Below are positions 44,097 through 53,081 of a DNA stretch of 64,000 nucleotides, piece after piece. Made by a program: the position numbers and the translations under genes. Numbering within the stretch: the stretch's first letter is position 1; every line of letters begins with the position of its first letter. The stretch covers positions 58,957 to 122,956 of the forward strand of contig JACRFZ010000095.1 of the NCBI GenBank assembly GCA_016212515.1, written 5' to 3'. This DNA is from Candidatus Melainabacteria bacterium (GTDB lineage: Bacteria; Cyanobacteriota; Vampirovibrionia; Obscuribacterales; Obscuribacteraceae). The notes under the pieces were generated by a model. It worked only from the letters and a program-made list of their open reading frames with translations. It made no database searches and had not been told where the DNA came from.

Positions 44097-47000
44097 ATGG
44101 TCACAGGCGATAAGAAAGATACAATGGAATTCATCAACACCACGGTGGACAAGAAGAAACTTGGTTCTCTTCTTTCCGACGTGTATGAGCGTTTTGGTAC
44201 GGCCCGCACTGCCGAGCTAGCCAATTCACTCAAAAACCTGGGCTTCAGATATGCCACCAAGGCCGGCGTCACAATCTCGATTGACGACCTTGATGTGCCG
44301 GAAGCCAAAAAAGGACTCATTTCGGCTGCCGAGAAAGAAATCGAAGCTGCCCAGAAGCGCTACGAGCGCGGCGACATCACCGAGGTGGAACGCTACAACA
44401 AGGTTATCGACACCTGGTCGGCAACCACTGACGCTCTCACCAAGGAAGTGGTGGATAACTTCGATCGCTTGAACCCCGTCTATATGATGGCGTTCTCCGG
44501 CGCTAGAGGTAACATCTCCCAGGTTCGTCAGTTGGTCGGTATGCGCGGCTTGATGGCTGACTCTCAAGGTCAGATCATCGACTTGCCCATTAAAGCCAAC
44601 TTCCGCGAAGGCTTGAACGTAACCGAGTACATCATCTCCAGCTACGGCGCCAGAAAGGGTCTCGTAGATACAGCGCTCAAAACAGCCGACTCCGGCTACC
44701 TGACCAGACGTCTCGTAGACGTCGCCCAGGACGTGATTGTGCGTGAAGCCGATTGCGGCACCAAGCGCGGCATCGACATGCAGCCCATATCCGAAGGCGA
44801 CAAAGATATGGTCAAGCTCTCCGAGCGTATCTACGGTCGAAGCCTGGCTGAAGACGTAGTCAACCCCGAGACCGGCGAAGTAATTGCCCGCCTCGGCGAA
44901 CTCGTCACCCGTAAGCTTTCCACCACTATCGAAGGCGCTTTGAAGAAGCCCAAGAAAGTAAAAGTGAGAAGCCCGCTCACCTGCGAAAGCCAATATGGCG
45001 TTTGCCAGAAGTGCTACGGCTGGTCGCTCACCAATAACCGCCTGGTCGACCAGGGTGAAGCTATCGGTATCATCGCCGCTCAGTCCATCGGGGAACCCGG
45101 TACACAGCTGACCATGAGAACATTCCACACAGGTGGAGCCGTTTCCGGTGGTGCCAGCCGTAACCAGGTGAAAGCGCCGGCCAAGGGTACAGTTTCCTTC
45201 AAGATCCAGAGCCGTTCCATCCGCACCGCCTACGGTGATGTTATGGAACAGACCACCAGAGACGGCAACATGAAAGTTGTCTCCGGCGAAAAAGAACACA
45301 CCATTCCGATTCCAATCGGCTCTTTCTTGCACGTCACCAGCGGTTCCGAAGTGACCGCCGGACAGGTGCTCTGCGAATACGATCCGCCGGGTCAGAAAAA
45401 GAACCTGACCGAGCGCGCCACCAAAGATATCACCGCCGATATCTCCGGTCGTATCATGTTCCAGGGCTTCCAGGCCGATGAAAAACGCGATCGTCAGGGC
45501 AACATTTCCCGCACCGCCAACCGCGCCGGTATCATCTGGGTACTGGAAGGGGACGTATACAACCTGCCCTCCGGCGCCCATGTGGTGGTCAAGGACGGTC
45601 AGGAAGTAAACGCTCTTGATGTGCTGGCTGAAATTCAAATCACCTCCGAGCATGGTGGTGAAGTGCGTTTCGGACCGGAAATCGAAACCGAAGTGGTGAA
45701 AGTCGGTCGCAGCAAGACCCAGACCAGGCTCGTCAAAGGCAAAGAGATGAATGTCATCATCGCCTCTGTCGGCGCCAATAACGCCAAACTGGAGCCCGGT
45801 CAGAAAGGTCACCTCTGGAAGGTGAACAAACAGAAAGAGTCATTCACCATCAAAGTCGTCAATGACGAAGTGGTGGAAAACGGCAAAATCATCGCTGAAC
45901 TGGTCGACGACGGCACCAACGTTGTTAGCTGCGGCGGCGAAATCATCTATGACGGTGTTGAAATCGACGACCGCCGCGTAGTCACCAAAGCCGGTAAGGT
46001 ACTCTTCGTTCCCGAAGAAGTGCACTTCATCTCTAAAGACATCTCTTTGAAGATGTCCGAAACAGGTGAGACCGTCACTGCCGGTCAGGAAGTGGTCAAA
46101 GATGTGTTCGCCCACATGGAAGGCATCATCGAGATCATCGCCGACAACGACATCATCCACGAAGTGATCATCAGACCGGGCGACCTGGTTCCCATCAATG
46201 ATCCTTCTGAAGTGAAAGTGCCGGAAGGACAGGTAGTGGAGCCGGGTACCGAAGTTCTCGATGGCTACACCTACAAAGACCGTAAGCTCGTCAACCTCTT
46301 CGAGAAAGAAGATGGTTCCTGCTACCTCCTGGTCAGACCGGTAGAAGAGTACTGGATCGAGCCGAGAGAGACCAAGTTCAAGCACAGAGCCACAGATGAG
46401 AAAATCAGCTTGCGCTCGGTCACTCAGTTGCTTTTCCGCGACAGAGAGAAAGTGCGTCACCTGCAGGGCGCCCAGCTCACCAGAACCTCCCTGGTTCTGC
46501 AGATGCAGGGTCACCTTCAGGGTCTCAAGGGCATCGTCGAGATGGGCGAAGAGCTTCTCATCGTCGTGCAAGAGAACATCCTCTTGCGCCGTGAGCAAGA
46601 CTTGAACGTCACCTTGCTGGCCGTCGAGCACGGTCAGATCATCGGTGCCAAGGAGCCGGTTGCCACCACCCAGGTGCTCACCCGCACCTCTGCCCGGGTG
46701 CAACTCTCCAAGACAGACGAACGCCGTATTCTCTTGATCACGGAAGAACAGCAGACACATCAGAAGATCAAAGGCACCTGCACTGTTAAAGAAGGCGACC
46801 TGGTACGTCTTGGCGATAATCTCTCCAAGTCTTCCTCCGCCGGCGTCAGCGGTCAGGTTGTTTCCGCCGACGGTGCCGATGTGGTGCTGAGAAAAGGTCG
46901 TCCGTACCTGATCTCGGTCAACACTCAGTTGCAATCCGATGACGGAGCGCTGGTGCAGAGGGGTGACCTTCTCGCTACCCTCATCTTCGAAAGACAGAAA

Positions 47001-47783
47001 ACCGGAGACATCGTTCAGGGTCTTCCTCGTGTAGAAGAACTCCTGGAAGGTCGTAAGCCGAAAGAGAACGCCATTCTCTCCGAGAAAGAAGGACGCGCCC
47101 GCATCACCGTCGAAGACGATGTGACAAGGCTCTTCCTGGTCTTCCCTGATGGTTCGGAAGAAGAGATCATTATTCCTCAAGGTCTCAACGTCATCGTTGA
47201 AGACGGTGAAGAGATAACTCTCGGTAAGCCCCTCACGGACGGACCGCCCAACCCGCACGATATCGTCAGACTGCGCGGAATTGCTTCCGCTCAGAAATAC
47301 CTGGTGGACGAAGTACAGTCCGTATACCGTTCACAGGGTGTAGACATCGCCGACAAACACATCGAAGTGATTGTTCGCCAGATGACTCGTAAAGTGCGTG
47401 TTGACGAACCCAAAGACACCATCCTCTTGCCCGGCGAGTTGATGGAACGCTATATCATCGACCTCGAAAATGAGAAGATGGTCCAGCAGGGTCTCGAAGG
47501 CGCTACTTATACCGACGTTCTGCTCGGTATCACCAAAGCCTCCTTGAACACCGAGAGCTTCATCTCTGCTGCCTCCTTCCAGGAAACCACCAGAATCCTG
47601 ACGGAAGCAGCGGTGGAAGGTAAGAAAGACTGGCTGCGCGGTCTCAAAGAGAACGTCATCATCGGTCGTCTTATCCCCGCCGGTACCGGCTTCCAGGGTC
47701 ATTCACAGCCCCAGGAAGAGGAAGAGGAAGAAGAGGACATCTATCCGCCCATCGGTGAAGGCAGCTTCAACGTTCCGGCTTAA
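44097..47783 (+). CDS. rpoC2: RNA polymerase subunit beta' (C-terminal half, with large SI3 insertion)
   Basis: A 1228-residue C-terminal part of split beta'. The N-terminus has LKNLGFRYATKAGVTISIDDL; the second zinc site uses C..CESQYGVCQKC; the trigger loop carries SIGEPGTQLTMRTFHTGG (near 335-350). About 600 residues separate it from the downstream motif GLPRVEELLEGRKPKE (around 970), so an SI3 insertion of sandwich-barrel hybrid motifs is present as in Cyanobacteria. The C-terminus is Glu-rich. A 12-bp terminator stem follows. The start at 44097 has GAGGGAC before it. Confidence 0.97.
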   Translation: MVTGDKKDTMEFINTTVDKKKLGSLLSDVYERFGTARTAELANSLKNLGFRYATKAGVTISIDDLDVPEAKKGLISAAEKEIEAAQKRYERGDITEVERYNKVIDTWSATTDALTKEVVDNFDRLNPVYMMAFSGARGNISQVRQLVGMRGLMADSQGQIIDLPIKANFREGLNVTEYIISSYGARKGLVDTALKTADSGYLTRRLVDVAQDVIVREADCGTKRGIDMQPISEGDKDMVKLSERIYGRSLAEDVVNPETGEVIARLGELVTRKLSTTIEGALKKPKKVKVRSPLTCESQYGVCQKCYGWSLTNNRLVDQGEAIGIIAAQSIGEPGTQLTMRTFHTGGAVSGGASRNQVKAPAKGTVSFKIQSRSIRTAYGDVMEQTTRDGNMKVVSGEKEHTIPIPIGSFLHVTSGSEVTAGQVLCEYDPPGQKKNLTERATKDITADISGRIMFQGFQADEKRDRQGNISRTANRAGIIWVLEGDVYNLPSGAHVVVKDGQEVNALDVLAEIQITSEHGGEVRFGPEIETEVVKVGRSKTQTRLVKGKEMNVIIASVGANNAKLEPGQKGHLWKVNKQKESFTIKVVNDEVVENGKIIAELVDDGTNVVSCGGEIIYDGVEIDDRRVVTKAGKVLFVPEEVHFISKDISLKMSETGETVTAGQEVVKDVFAHMEGIIEIIADNDIIHEVIIRPGDLVPINDPSEVKVPEGQVVEPGTEVLDGYTYKDRKLVNLFEKEDGSCYLLVRPVEEYWIEPRETKFKHRATDEKISLRSVTQLLFRDREKVRHLQGAQLTRTSLVLQMQGHLQGLKGIVEMGEELLIVVQENILLRREQDLNVTLLAVEHGQIIGAKEPVATTQVLTRTSARVQLSKTDERRILLITEEQQTHQKIKGTCTVKEGDLVRLGDNLSKSSSAGVSGQVVSADGADVVLRKGRPYLISVNTQLQSDDGALVQRGDLLATLIFERQKTGDIVQGLPRVEELLEGRKPKENAILSEKEGRARITVEDDVTRLFLVFPDGSEEEIIIPQGLNVIVEDGEEITLGKPLTDGPPNPHDIVRLRGIASAQKYLVDEVQSVYRSQGVDIADKHIEVIVRQMTRKVRVDEPKDTILLPGELMERYIIDLENEKMVQQGLEGATYTDVLLGITKASLNTESFISAASFQETTRILTEAAVEGKKDWLRGLKENVIIGRLIPAGTGFQGHSQPQEEEEEEEDIYPPIGEGSFNVPA

Positions 47784-47806
47784 GGTAGACTCCAGGACAG
47801 TAAAAG

Positions 47807-47834
47807 GAAAGGCTCCCCTCGCGGGGAGCCTTTC
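47807..47834 (+). terminator. Terminator of the rpoBC operon
   Basis: A 12-bp perfect stem (GAAAGGCTCCCC paired with its complement) with a TCGC loop, 24 bp beyond the rpoC2 stop. The arm ends in T residues but the run is short. The symmetric design could also end the convergent gene at 47878. Confidence 0.8.
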
Positions 47835-47877
47835 TCATAATTGGGTAACTGAAGGATAACCTGTGTGGAAAAGCCTT

Positions 47878-48321
47878 TTAATGCCGGTGATGCTTATAGT
47901 CGTGGCAGAGAATTTCGCTTGCGTTGAAGCGTTTGGAGATGCGGTGAGCCAGGAAATATGTGCCGGCTTTACGGGAGGGGTTGCAGCGCTGGTCGAGAAT
48001 CAGGTGGGTCAAAATGGACACCGTGATGCCGACCCGGTAGGGCTGCCTGGTGGGACCCTTAAACAGAAAGAAGAAAAGAGCCAGCAGTTCATAGGAATGC
48101 AGGGGCAAATAGAGCTTGCCGCTGTATTTTTCATGGGCTGCCTCTGAAAATCTGCCCCAGTCCATACGCCAGCCATGGGCTCGCACGTAGTCGACGATAT
48201 GATCGAGGTCGATTAGAAATCCTGCAAGAAAGCTGGCAACCGCGGCTTTGCGTGACCTGTAAACCAGATAGCTGGCGGCGCCTACCCCGGCTGAAGTAAT
48301 GATGTGTCCCACTGTTCGCAT
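47878..48321 (-). CDS. Membrane-bound metal-dependent hydrolase (DUF457/YdjM-like)
   Basis: A 147-residue membrane protein. Histidine and aspartate clusters FLIDLDHIVDY, LPLHSYELL and SILTHLILDQ are in the order and spacing of the YdjM/DUF457 family, which is predicted to bind metal next to the membrane. Several short hydrophobic helices. The exact reaction is not established for the family. It converges on rpoC2 over the shared terminator. Confidence 0.8.
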   Translation of the reverse strand: MRTVGHIITSAGVGAASYLVYRSRKAAVASFLAGFLIDLDHIVDYVRAHGWRMDWGRFSEAAHEKYSGKLYLPLHSYELLALFFFLFKGPTRQPYRVGITVSILTHLILDQRCNPSRKAGTYFLAHRISKRFNASEILCHDYKHHRH

Positions 48322-48466
48322 AGTTTCAAGATTCCCTAATTCCGGCTATAACTTGCTAAGATCCTCAGGAAGGGTCAAGTCTGACCGGGCTGTTATCTAC
48401 ATATACCCGCCAGTCTGATTATTATGCGTTTAGCTTCAAATAAGTATTTAAGGGGTTTTGGCACTA

Positions 48467-49714
48467 ATGCAAACGACTGTTCTTAGTCAAAAGTCAACTT
48501 CTCTAAAGTCTCGCCTGGCTGGCCGGGGTGCAGGGCTCATTCTCTCCGCCCTTTTAGGCCTGTCACTTGCCAGTGCGGGCGTGCATGCCCAGCAGCCGTC
48601 CTCCCCTGGCAACCCCATGTCCGCCAAGGAAAGTCAGAACCATCAGGCTGTCGGCATGTACAACCTGGGGCTTTCCGCCTACCAGCAGGGCAGTCTTGAA
48701 TCAGCCATTATCTTCTTCCGCCGTGCCACCGACCTCGACCCCAATCTGGCCGACGCTCAGTACAACCTCGGCGTGCTCTACCAGAGCCAGAGACGCGCTA
48801 AAGAAGCCATCCCGCGCTTTCAAGAAGTGCTCAGGGTAAAGCCTTCCGACGCCGATGCCCACTATCAATTGGGTCTGGCCCTCATGGAAATGGGTCGTCC
48901 CGCCGAGGCCAAGACCCATTTTGCTTCCATTGCCCCTAATTCCACCCACTTTGCCGACGCCCAGAAGCGCACCCAGGTCTGCGATGCCCAGATGAGCGGC
49001 GCCACCATCGCCACCCCCAGCTATTCGCCCAATCCCGTCGAAACACCGCCCCTGCAAAATCAGATGCAGCCGGCTTTGAGTCAGTCTCAGCCCCAGATGT
49101 CGGCGCCGGTGCAACAGGCGAGCCCCTCTTACAGCGAGCAGAGTAGCTACCAGCAGGCTTATCCAACTTTGAGCTCCCAAATGCAACAGCCGCAGCAGCC
49201 TGTTCAACAGCCCCAGCAGCCCGCCTACCGGGAGCCGGCGTCCGTCCCGGCAGTGGCTGCTACTGCACCCAAAGTCGCTGCCCGTCCGGTTTCCACTACC
49301 GGTGCACCCACCGCCGTTCTGGCTAATACGTCCGTGCGTGTAATTGCCACCGGCTTTTCTGCTCCTTCCGGCCTCACCTTCGACCGTTCCGGCAATCTCT
49401 ATGTAGCAAACTACGAGACCAATAGCGTCGATAGAATCTCTGCCGACGGCACCCGCACCCAGTTCAGCTCCGGCGCCCATCTGAAAGGACCGATCGGACT
49501 TGCTGCCGACGACAGCGGCAACATCTATGTGGCCAATTACGAGTCCAACACCGTTGCTCGCATTACCCCGGCCGGCATTTCAACCATCATCGGTACAGGC
49601 TTCAAGCGCCCCTATTACCTCACCCTGGACCGGGAAGGTAATCTCTTCGTCAGCCAGCAGCAAGACAATTCCATAGCCCGTATCAGTCTTCCCCGTGCCG
49701 TAGTTTCGAGATAA
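48467..49714 (+). CDS. Exported TPR protein with C-terminal NHL-type beta-propeller repeats
   Basis: A 415-residue protein from ATG 48467; a TTG at 48458 is three codons upstream in frame. Signal sequence (AGLILSALLGLSLASAGVHAQ), then three TPRs (60-175) such as AVGMYNLGLSAYQQGSLESA, then a Gln/Pro-rich linker (190-275), then about four NHL repeats (290-415) such as PSGLTFDRSGNLYVANYETNSV. The propeller is short of a full six blades, so the domain may be partial or assemble between subunits. Likely a periplasmic binding scaffold. AGGGG lies upstream. Confidence 0.88.
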   Translation: MQTTVLSQKSTSLKSRLAGRGAGLILSALLGLSLASAGVHAQQPSSPGNPMSAKESQNHQAVGMYNLGLSAYQQGSLESAIIFFRRATDLDPNLADAQYNLGVLYQSQRRAKEAIPRFQEVLRVKPSDADAHYQLGLALMEMGRPAEAKTHFASIAPNSTHFADAQKRTQVCDAQMSGATIATPSYSPNPVETPPLQNQMQPALSQSQPQMSAPVQQASPSYSEQSSYQQAYPTLSSQMQQPQQPVQQPQQPAYREPASVPAVAATAPKVAARPVSTTGAPTAVLANTSVRVIATGFSAPSGLTFDRSGNLYVANYETNSVDRISADGTRTQFSSGAHLKGPIGLAADDSGNIYVANYESNTVARITPAGISTIIGTGFKRPYYLTLDREGNLFVSQQQDNSIARISLPRAVVSR

Positions 49715-49723
49715 AAGCAAAAG

Positions 49724-50428
49724 ATGGCCAGTCCCAAATTAGATCCTGACTATTTTGACGACCACCGGATAAAAGTGCAGGAATTTGCCGGGCAAGTTGC
49801 CTTTGGCGGCTATCACCGGCTCTTCACCCGTCTGAAAATCGAAGGGCGGGAGAACATTCCCCCGGAAGGCCCCCTGGTGATTGTGGGTAATCACCGTTCC
49901 TTCTATGACCCGCCTTTGTTTCAGACTTCCACCAATCGCAAGATGGTCTATTTCGCCAAACAGGAACTCTGGAACTTCAAGCCTCTTGGTTGGTTGCTCA
50001 CCTGGTTGGGAGCCATTCCCGTCAATCGCAACAAGCCGGAGATTTCGCGCATCAAGTTCCTGCGCCAGATGATGAAGCGGGGCTGGTCCATCGGCATGTT
50101 CATCGAAGGCACCCGCTGCAAAATACCGGGCAAATTGGGCAGACCCAATCTGGGACCGGCGTATTTCGCCAAGGTGACCGGCTCGCCTATTTTGCCCATT
50201 GGTTTCATCAATACAGATAAGCGTTTTGGACCGGTGACCGTGCGCATCGGCAAGGTGATGCAGGGCTCCGATGACCTGGAGAAGACTACCTGGGAAATTA
50301 TGGAAGCCCTCTCGGCTTTGACCGGCTACGAGATTTCCGAGCGGGTACTGGCTAAAGACGGCGGCGAAACAGGCAAGGAAACAGGCAAGGAAGAGTTGCC
50401 GCAGTTGACTGCCGGCACGGAAAAATAG
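49724..50428 (+). CDS. plsC: 1-acyl-sn-glycerol-3-phosphate acyltransferase (PlsC family)
   Basis: A 234-residue membrane-associated enzyme that acylates lysophosphatidate to phosphatidate in phospholipid synthesis. The catalytic NHRSFYDP gives the HX4D motif (H57, D62) and EGTR (128-131) binds the glycerol phosphate. The GNHRS block and LPIGFINTD are typical of the family. It begins 9 bp after the TPR/NHL gene and 110 bp before the selenoprotein gene. The Lys/Glu/Thr-rich tail is variable. Confidence 0.92.
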   Translation: MASPKLDPDYFDDHRIKVQEFAGQVAFGGYHRLFTRLKIEGRENIPPEGPLVIVGNHRSFYDPPLFQTSTNRKMVYFAKQELWNFKPLGWLLTWLGAIPVNRNKPEISRIKFLRQMMKRGWSIGMFIEGTRCKIPGKLGRPNLGPAYFAKVTGSPILPIGFINTDKRFGPVTVRIGKVMQGSDDLEKTTWEIMEALSALTGYEISERVLAKDGGETGKETGKEELPQLTAGTEK

Positions 50429-50537
50429 CTGTTTTTGAATTTAATCTTTTTTCTCAGGGCAAAATTGAACTTTTTGCTCACCATGGACGTTAATAGTAAT
50501 ATCCAATCCCTTCAGAAGCTGTGGGTAATTAGCGACC

Positions 50538-51623
50538 ATGATCAAAGTTCCAATCGCTCGCCTGGCGAGCCTGGCTTTAGCTTCCTTCTTCCTGTCGGCC
50601 TGGCCTGCCGGGGCTGCTCCTAATCTGGTCTCCGGCACCGAGCAATGGGAGAACGTCAACTATCTGAAGAAAGAAATTCAGTGGTACGACAATTTGCGTC
50701 AGGCCCAAGACGCCGCCCGGCAAAAGGGCAAGATGGTCTTTTATATGCATATTCTGGGCAAACTTGACGGCGCCACTTGAAGTGCCGGAAATAGTCTGAG
50801 AGCCGTGTCGCTCTCTACGCCCCAGGTAGTTGCTGCTCTCAAAGAAAACTTCGAATGTGCCACCCGCGACATCACAGGCGAGTCCTATGCCGGTGTGTCG
50901 GGGCGCCATGAAGTGAACGGCAAGGCCGTTAAGACCACAAACGGTGCCGGTCCACACAATATTCAAATGTTCATGCTGGCGAGCGACGGCACTGTGTTGC
51001 ATTGCCTGCCCGGTTACTGGGCTCCGGCCGACATCGTGCCCGAGATGGAACTGGCCAGGCAACTAAATCAAGTCTGGATGAGCAGCTACAGCCCTGAGCA
51101 GAAGCGGCGGGAGTTCTACCGCCTGCACCTGGCCCATGCCTACAATCATTCCAACGCTACACGCATGCGAAGCCGCATGCAGGGCTTTGATCAGCAGTGG
51201 GAAGCTCGCCATAAGCTCAATACTTCCGACACCATTTTGAATCCCACACTCGCTGCTCAGGTTTTACAGAAGGGCGTGAAGGCCCCCGAGGGAGCTTTCA
51301 AAACCACCGACCTGATCATGCACGAGCGCATGGCCGTGCGTCCCTTCCTGCCCTATAACCAGTTCGATGTGGTGGCCTACAGCGACTACGGAAGACCACT
51401 CTACGACAAGCACGAAGACTATCGCACCGCCTCCGGTGAGGTCGATAAAGAGGCCGCTAAGAGTGCGCCCAAACTCGGTAACGTTGATGTGATGCGACAG
51501 GCGCGCCGGGCCAATAAGCAGGCTCAGATGGGCCAGTCCGGCGGCATGTCACAGGCTAACTACCTGGCTCGCCGGGGCATCAAGACCTTCGCTCGTTACG
51601 GGGTGAGGGCCATTTCCAACTAG
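50538..51623 (+). CDS. Predicted exported thioredoxin-like selenoprotein (Sec81, in-frame UGA)
   Basis: One reading frame of 361 residues interrupted only by TGA at 50778-50780. A signal peptide (1-27, ending in PAGAAP) precedes a thioredoxin-like fold: [10 protein letters not shown], then T-U-S-A-G-N-S-L-R with U at residue 81 where relatives carry the redox Cys (CxxGxxxR type), then [15 protein letters not shown] and a [16 protein letters not shown] strand. The rest (170-361) is helical. The ATG is the only start because TAA lies in frame 12 nt upstream. A hairpin at 50798-50815 fits a bacterial SECIS. I infer a periplasmic oxidoreductase. Confidence 0.85.
50798..50815 (+). promoter_or_regulatory. 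Candidate bacterial SECIS hairpin
   Basis: GAGAGC pairs with GCTCTC over six bases around a 6-nt loop CGTGTC. The loop begins 23 nt after the UGA, within the usual bacterial range of about 16-37 nt, and contains the G and U expected for SelB recognition. Position and in-frame UGA together support it. Confidence 0.6.
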
Positions 51624-51714
51624 GGTGGGCTCACCTTCTGCGGTCCTATCGGTTGGCTGTCCTGGTTAGCGTGGCACATAGTTGTGTGCGCGTCATTTCA
51701 GGGGCGATAACCAT

Positions 51715-52560
51715 TTGTCTTTGCAGGGGCTGAAAGCTATCTTCCTTCTTATCTGGCTTGCGTCAATGCCTCTGGCTGTTTTGGCGCAGGGCATGAGCGT
51801 TGATGAGATTCAGCGTTTTGCCGCTTCTCTTCGGGCGCCTGCCCGAAGCAAGAACAGTGCGGCGGTCCTCAGTTCCATCAAGACATACAGGCAGAAAGCC
51901 GCCAAGCCCACTGAATATTTCTTTGTGGAGGTGCAGGACAAGCTAGCCTTCGAGGGGGATTTTCGCTCAGCCCTGGCTGTGGTTGACGACGGGCTTACGG
52001 TTTATCCCACCAGTTACAGGCTTTACGAAGCACGGGGCAACATCTTCTTGAGCACCTTTGAACTGGATGAAGCTCGGAAGAATCTGGAAAAGGCCCTCAG
52101 TATGGCTCCGAACAATCCCTCCGTGCTCTATCACATGGGGCTGCTTGAGCTAGCCGCCGAGCGCTTTGCCTCCGCACTAAAATATGTAGACCGAGCAATC
52201 GCCATCAAAGACGAACCTTCCGGTCTCTTCCAGCGGGACCGCGGCCGTATTTTGCGAGCCTTGAAGCGCTACGGCGAAGCCGAGCAAGCTTTTCGCAAGG
52301 CTATTGCCATGTGCCCGGCCAATCAATCTTGGGAGCTCACTATCATCCGCGATAACCTGGCTCGCACTCTGGTTTCCCATGGTCAGTTCGAAGAAGCGAT
52401 CAAGGAATATTTGTTGAACACAAAGAGTGGCGGCAAAGGCAATGCCGATCGCTATTATCAGGTGGGCCAGTGCTATTTGAGCCTGCATAAGCCTTCCGAG
52501 GCGCTCAAGAATTACCTTGCTGCCTTGAAGCTTGCCCCGGACCGTCGCGATGTACACTAG
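51715..52560 (+). CDS. Exported TPR protein, last repeat interrupted by an in-frame amber codon
   Basis: A 281-residue protein from TTG 51715 (ribosome site GGGG 10 bases before), or from TTG 51682. A signal peptide (SLQGLKAIFLLIWLASMPLAVLAQ) precedes five TPRs. The frame meets TAG at 52558-52560 in the middle of a repeat and stays open for 39 more codons (GLSQAYEALGDKNGAARH onward), ending at the TAG of 52678-52680. That continuation completes the final TPR, so the gene looks truncated by a nonsense change, a sequencing error or a read-through site. Confidence 0.8.
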   Translation: MSLQGLKAIFLLIWLASMPLAVLAQGMSVDEIQRFAASLRAPARSKNSAAVLSSIKTYRQKAAKPTEYFFVEVQDKLAFEGDFRSALAVVDDGLTVYPTSYRLYEARGNIFLSTFELDEARKNLEKALSMAPNNPSVLYHMGLLELAAERFASALKYVDRAIAIKDEPSGLFQRDRGRILRALKRYGEAEQAFRKAIAMCPANQSWELTIIRDNLARTLVSHGQFEEAIKEYLLNTKSGGKGNADRYYQVGQCYLSLHKPSEALKNYLAALKLAPDRRDVH

Positions 52561-52726
52561 GGGCTTTCTCAAGCATATGAAGCTCTCGGCGACAAAAACG
52601 GTGCCGCCAGGCACAAAGCCATTGTTTCTCGCATGGATGAAGAACTGGCTCCGGGACGGTCATTTTCGTCCGGCAAATAGGCTTTGATAAATGGCTTCCG
52701 GTTGATATCTGGCGGTTGCTCTCAGG

Positions 52727-52891
52727 CTACTTACTGCCTGCGGTCTTGCCCGGTTTCTCCAGGGCGCTTGTGAGCACGTTTGAGAGGTGATTGATGCCGA
52801 AGTAGAGAACCACACTACCAAGGGCGGCAAAGAGCACTGTCATGCCCAGCATGCGCTTCATATAGGCGTGTTTTCTATCGTCGATGCTCAT
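52727..52891 (-). CDS. Small single-pass membrane protein
   Basis: A 54-residue protein on the minus strand (ATG 52891, TAG at 52727). Sequence begins MSIDDRKHAYMKRMLGM and has one transmembrane helix (TVLFAALGSVVLYFGI), then a Lys/Gly-rich end. GGGGAAGG precedes the start by four bases, a strong ribosome site. No family recognised. It is divergent from the following plus-strand gene. Confidence 0.6.
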   Translation of the reverse strand: MSIDDRKHAYMKRMLGMTVLFAALGSVVLYFGINHLSNVLTSALEKPGKTAGSK

Positions 52892-53081
52892 AGCCTTCCC
52901 CGATTGGTTTAATCACTATAGCAATTATGCCCCGGTTGCCCACACTTGCAAAAGTGGTGGCTGAGCAATTTGCCGATGCCTCTTCCGACCTATGATGAGC
53001 TTGCAGGGATTGCATTCGGGAGGCATCATGATCGGACGGCAAATGGCGAGTTTCATTTTCTCTTGCCTGGGACATCTTTAG

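Noticed and set aside
38668..47702. Long open frames on the strand opposite rpoB, rpoC1 and rpoC2 (up to 528 residues)
   Set aside because: They lie wholly antisense to conserved polymerase genes, lack ribosome sites and arise from strong third-base codon bias.
50435..50623. 62-codon frame overlapping the start of the selenoprotein gene
   Set aside because: Different frame, no ribosome site, poor composition.
52558..53081. UAG as pyrrolysine codon
   Set aside because: TAG ends many genes here (for example rpoC1), and no pyl genes are visible; nonsense change or error is simpler.
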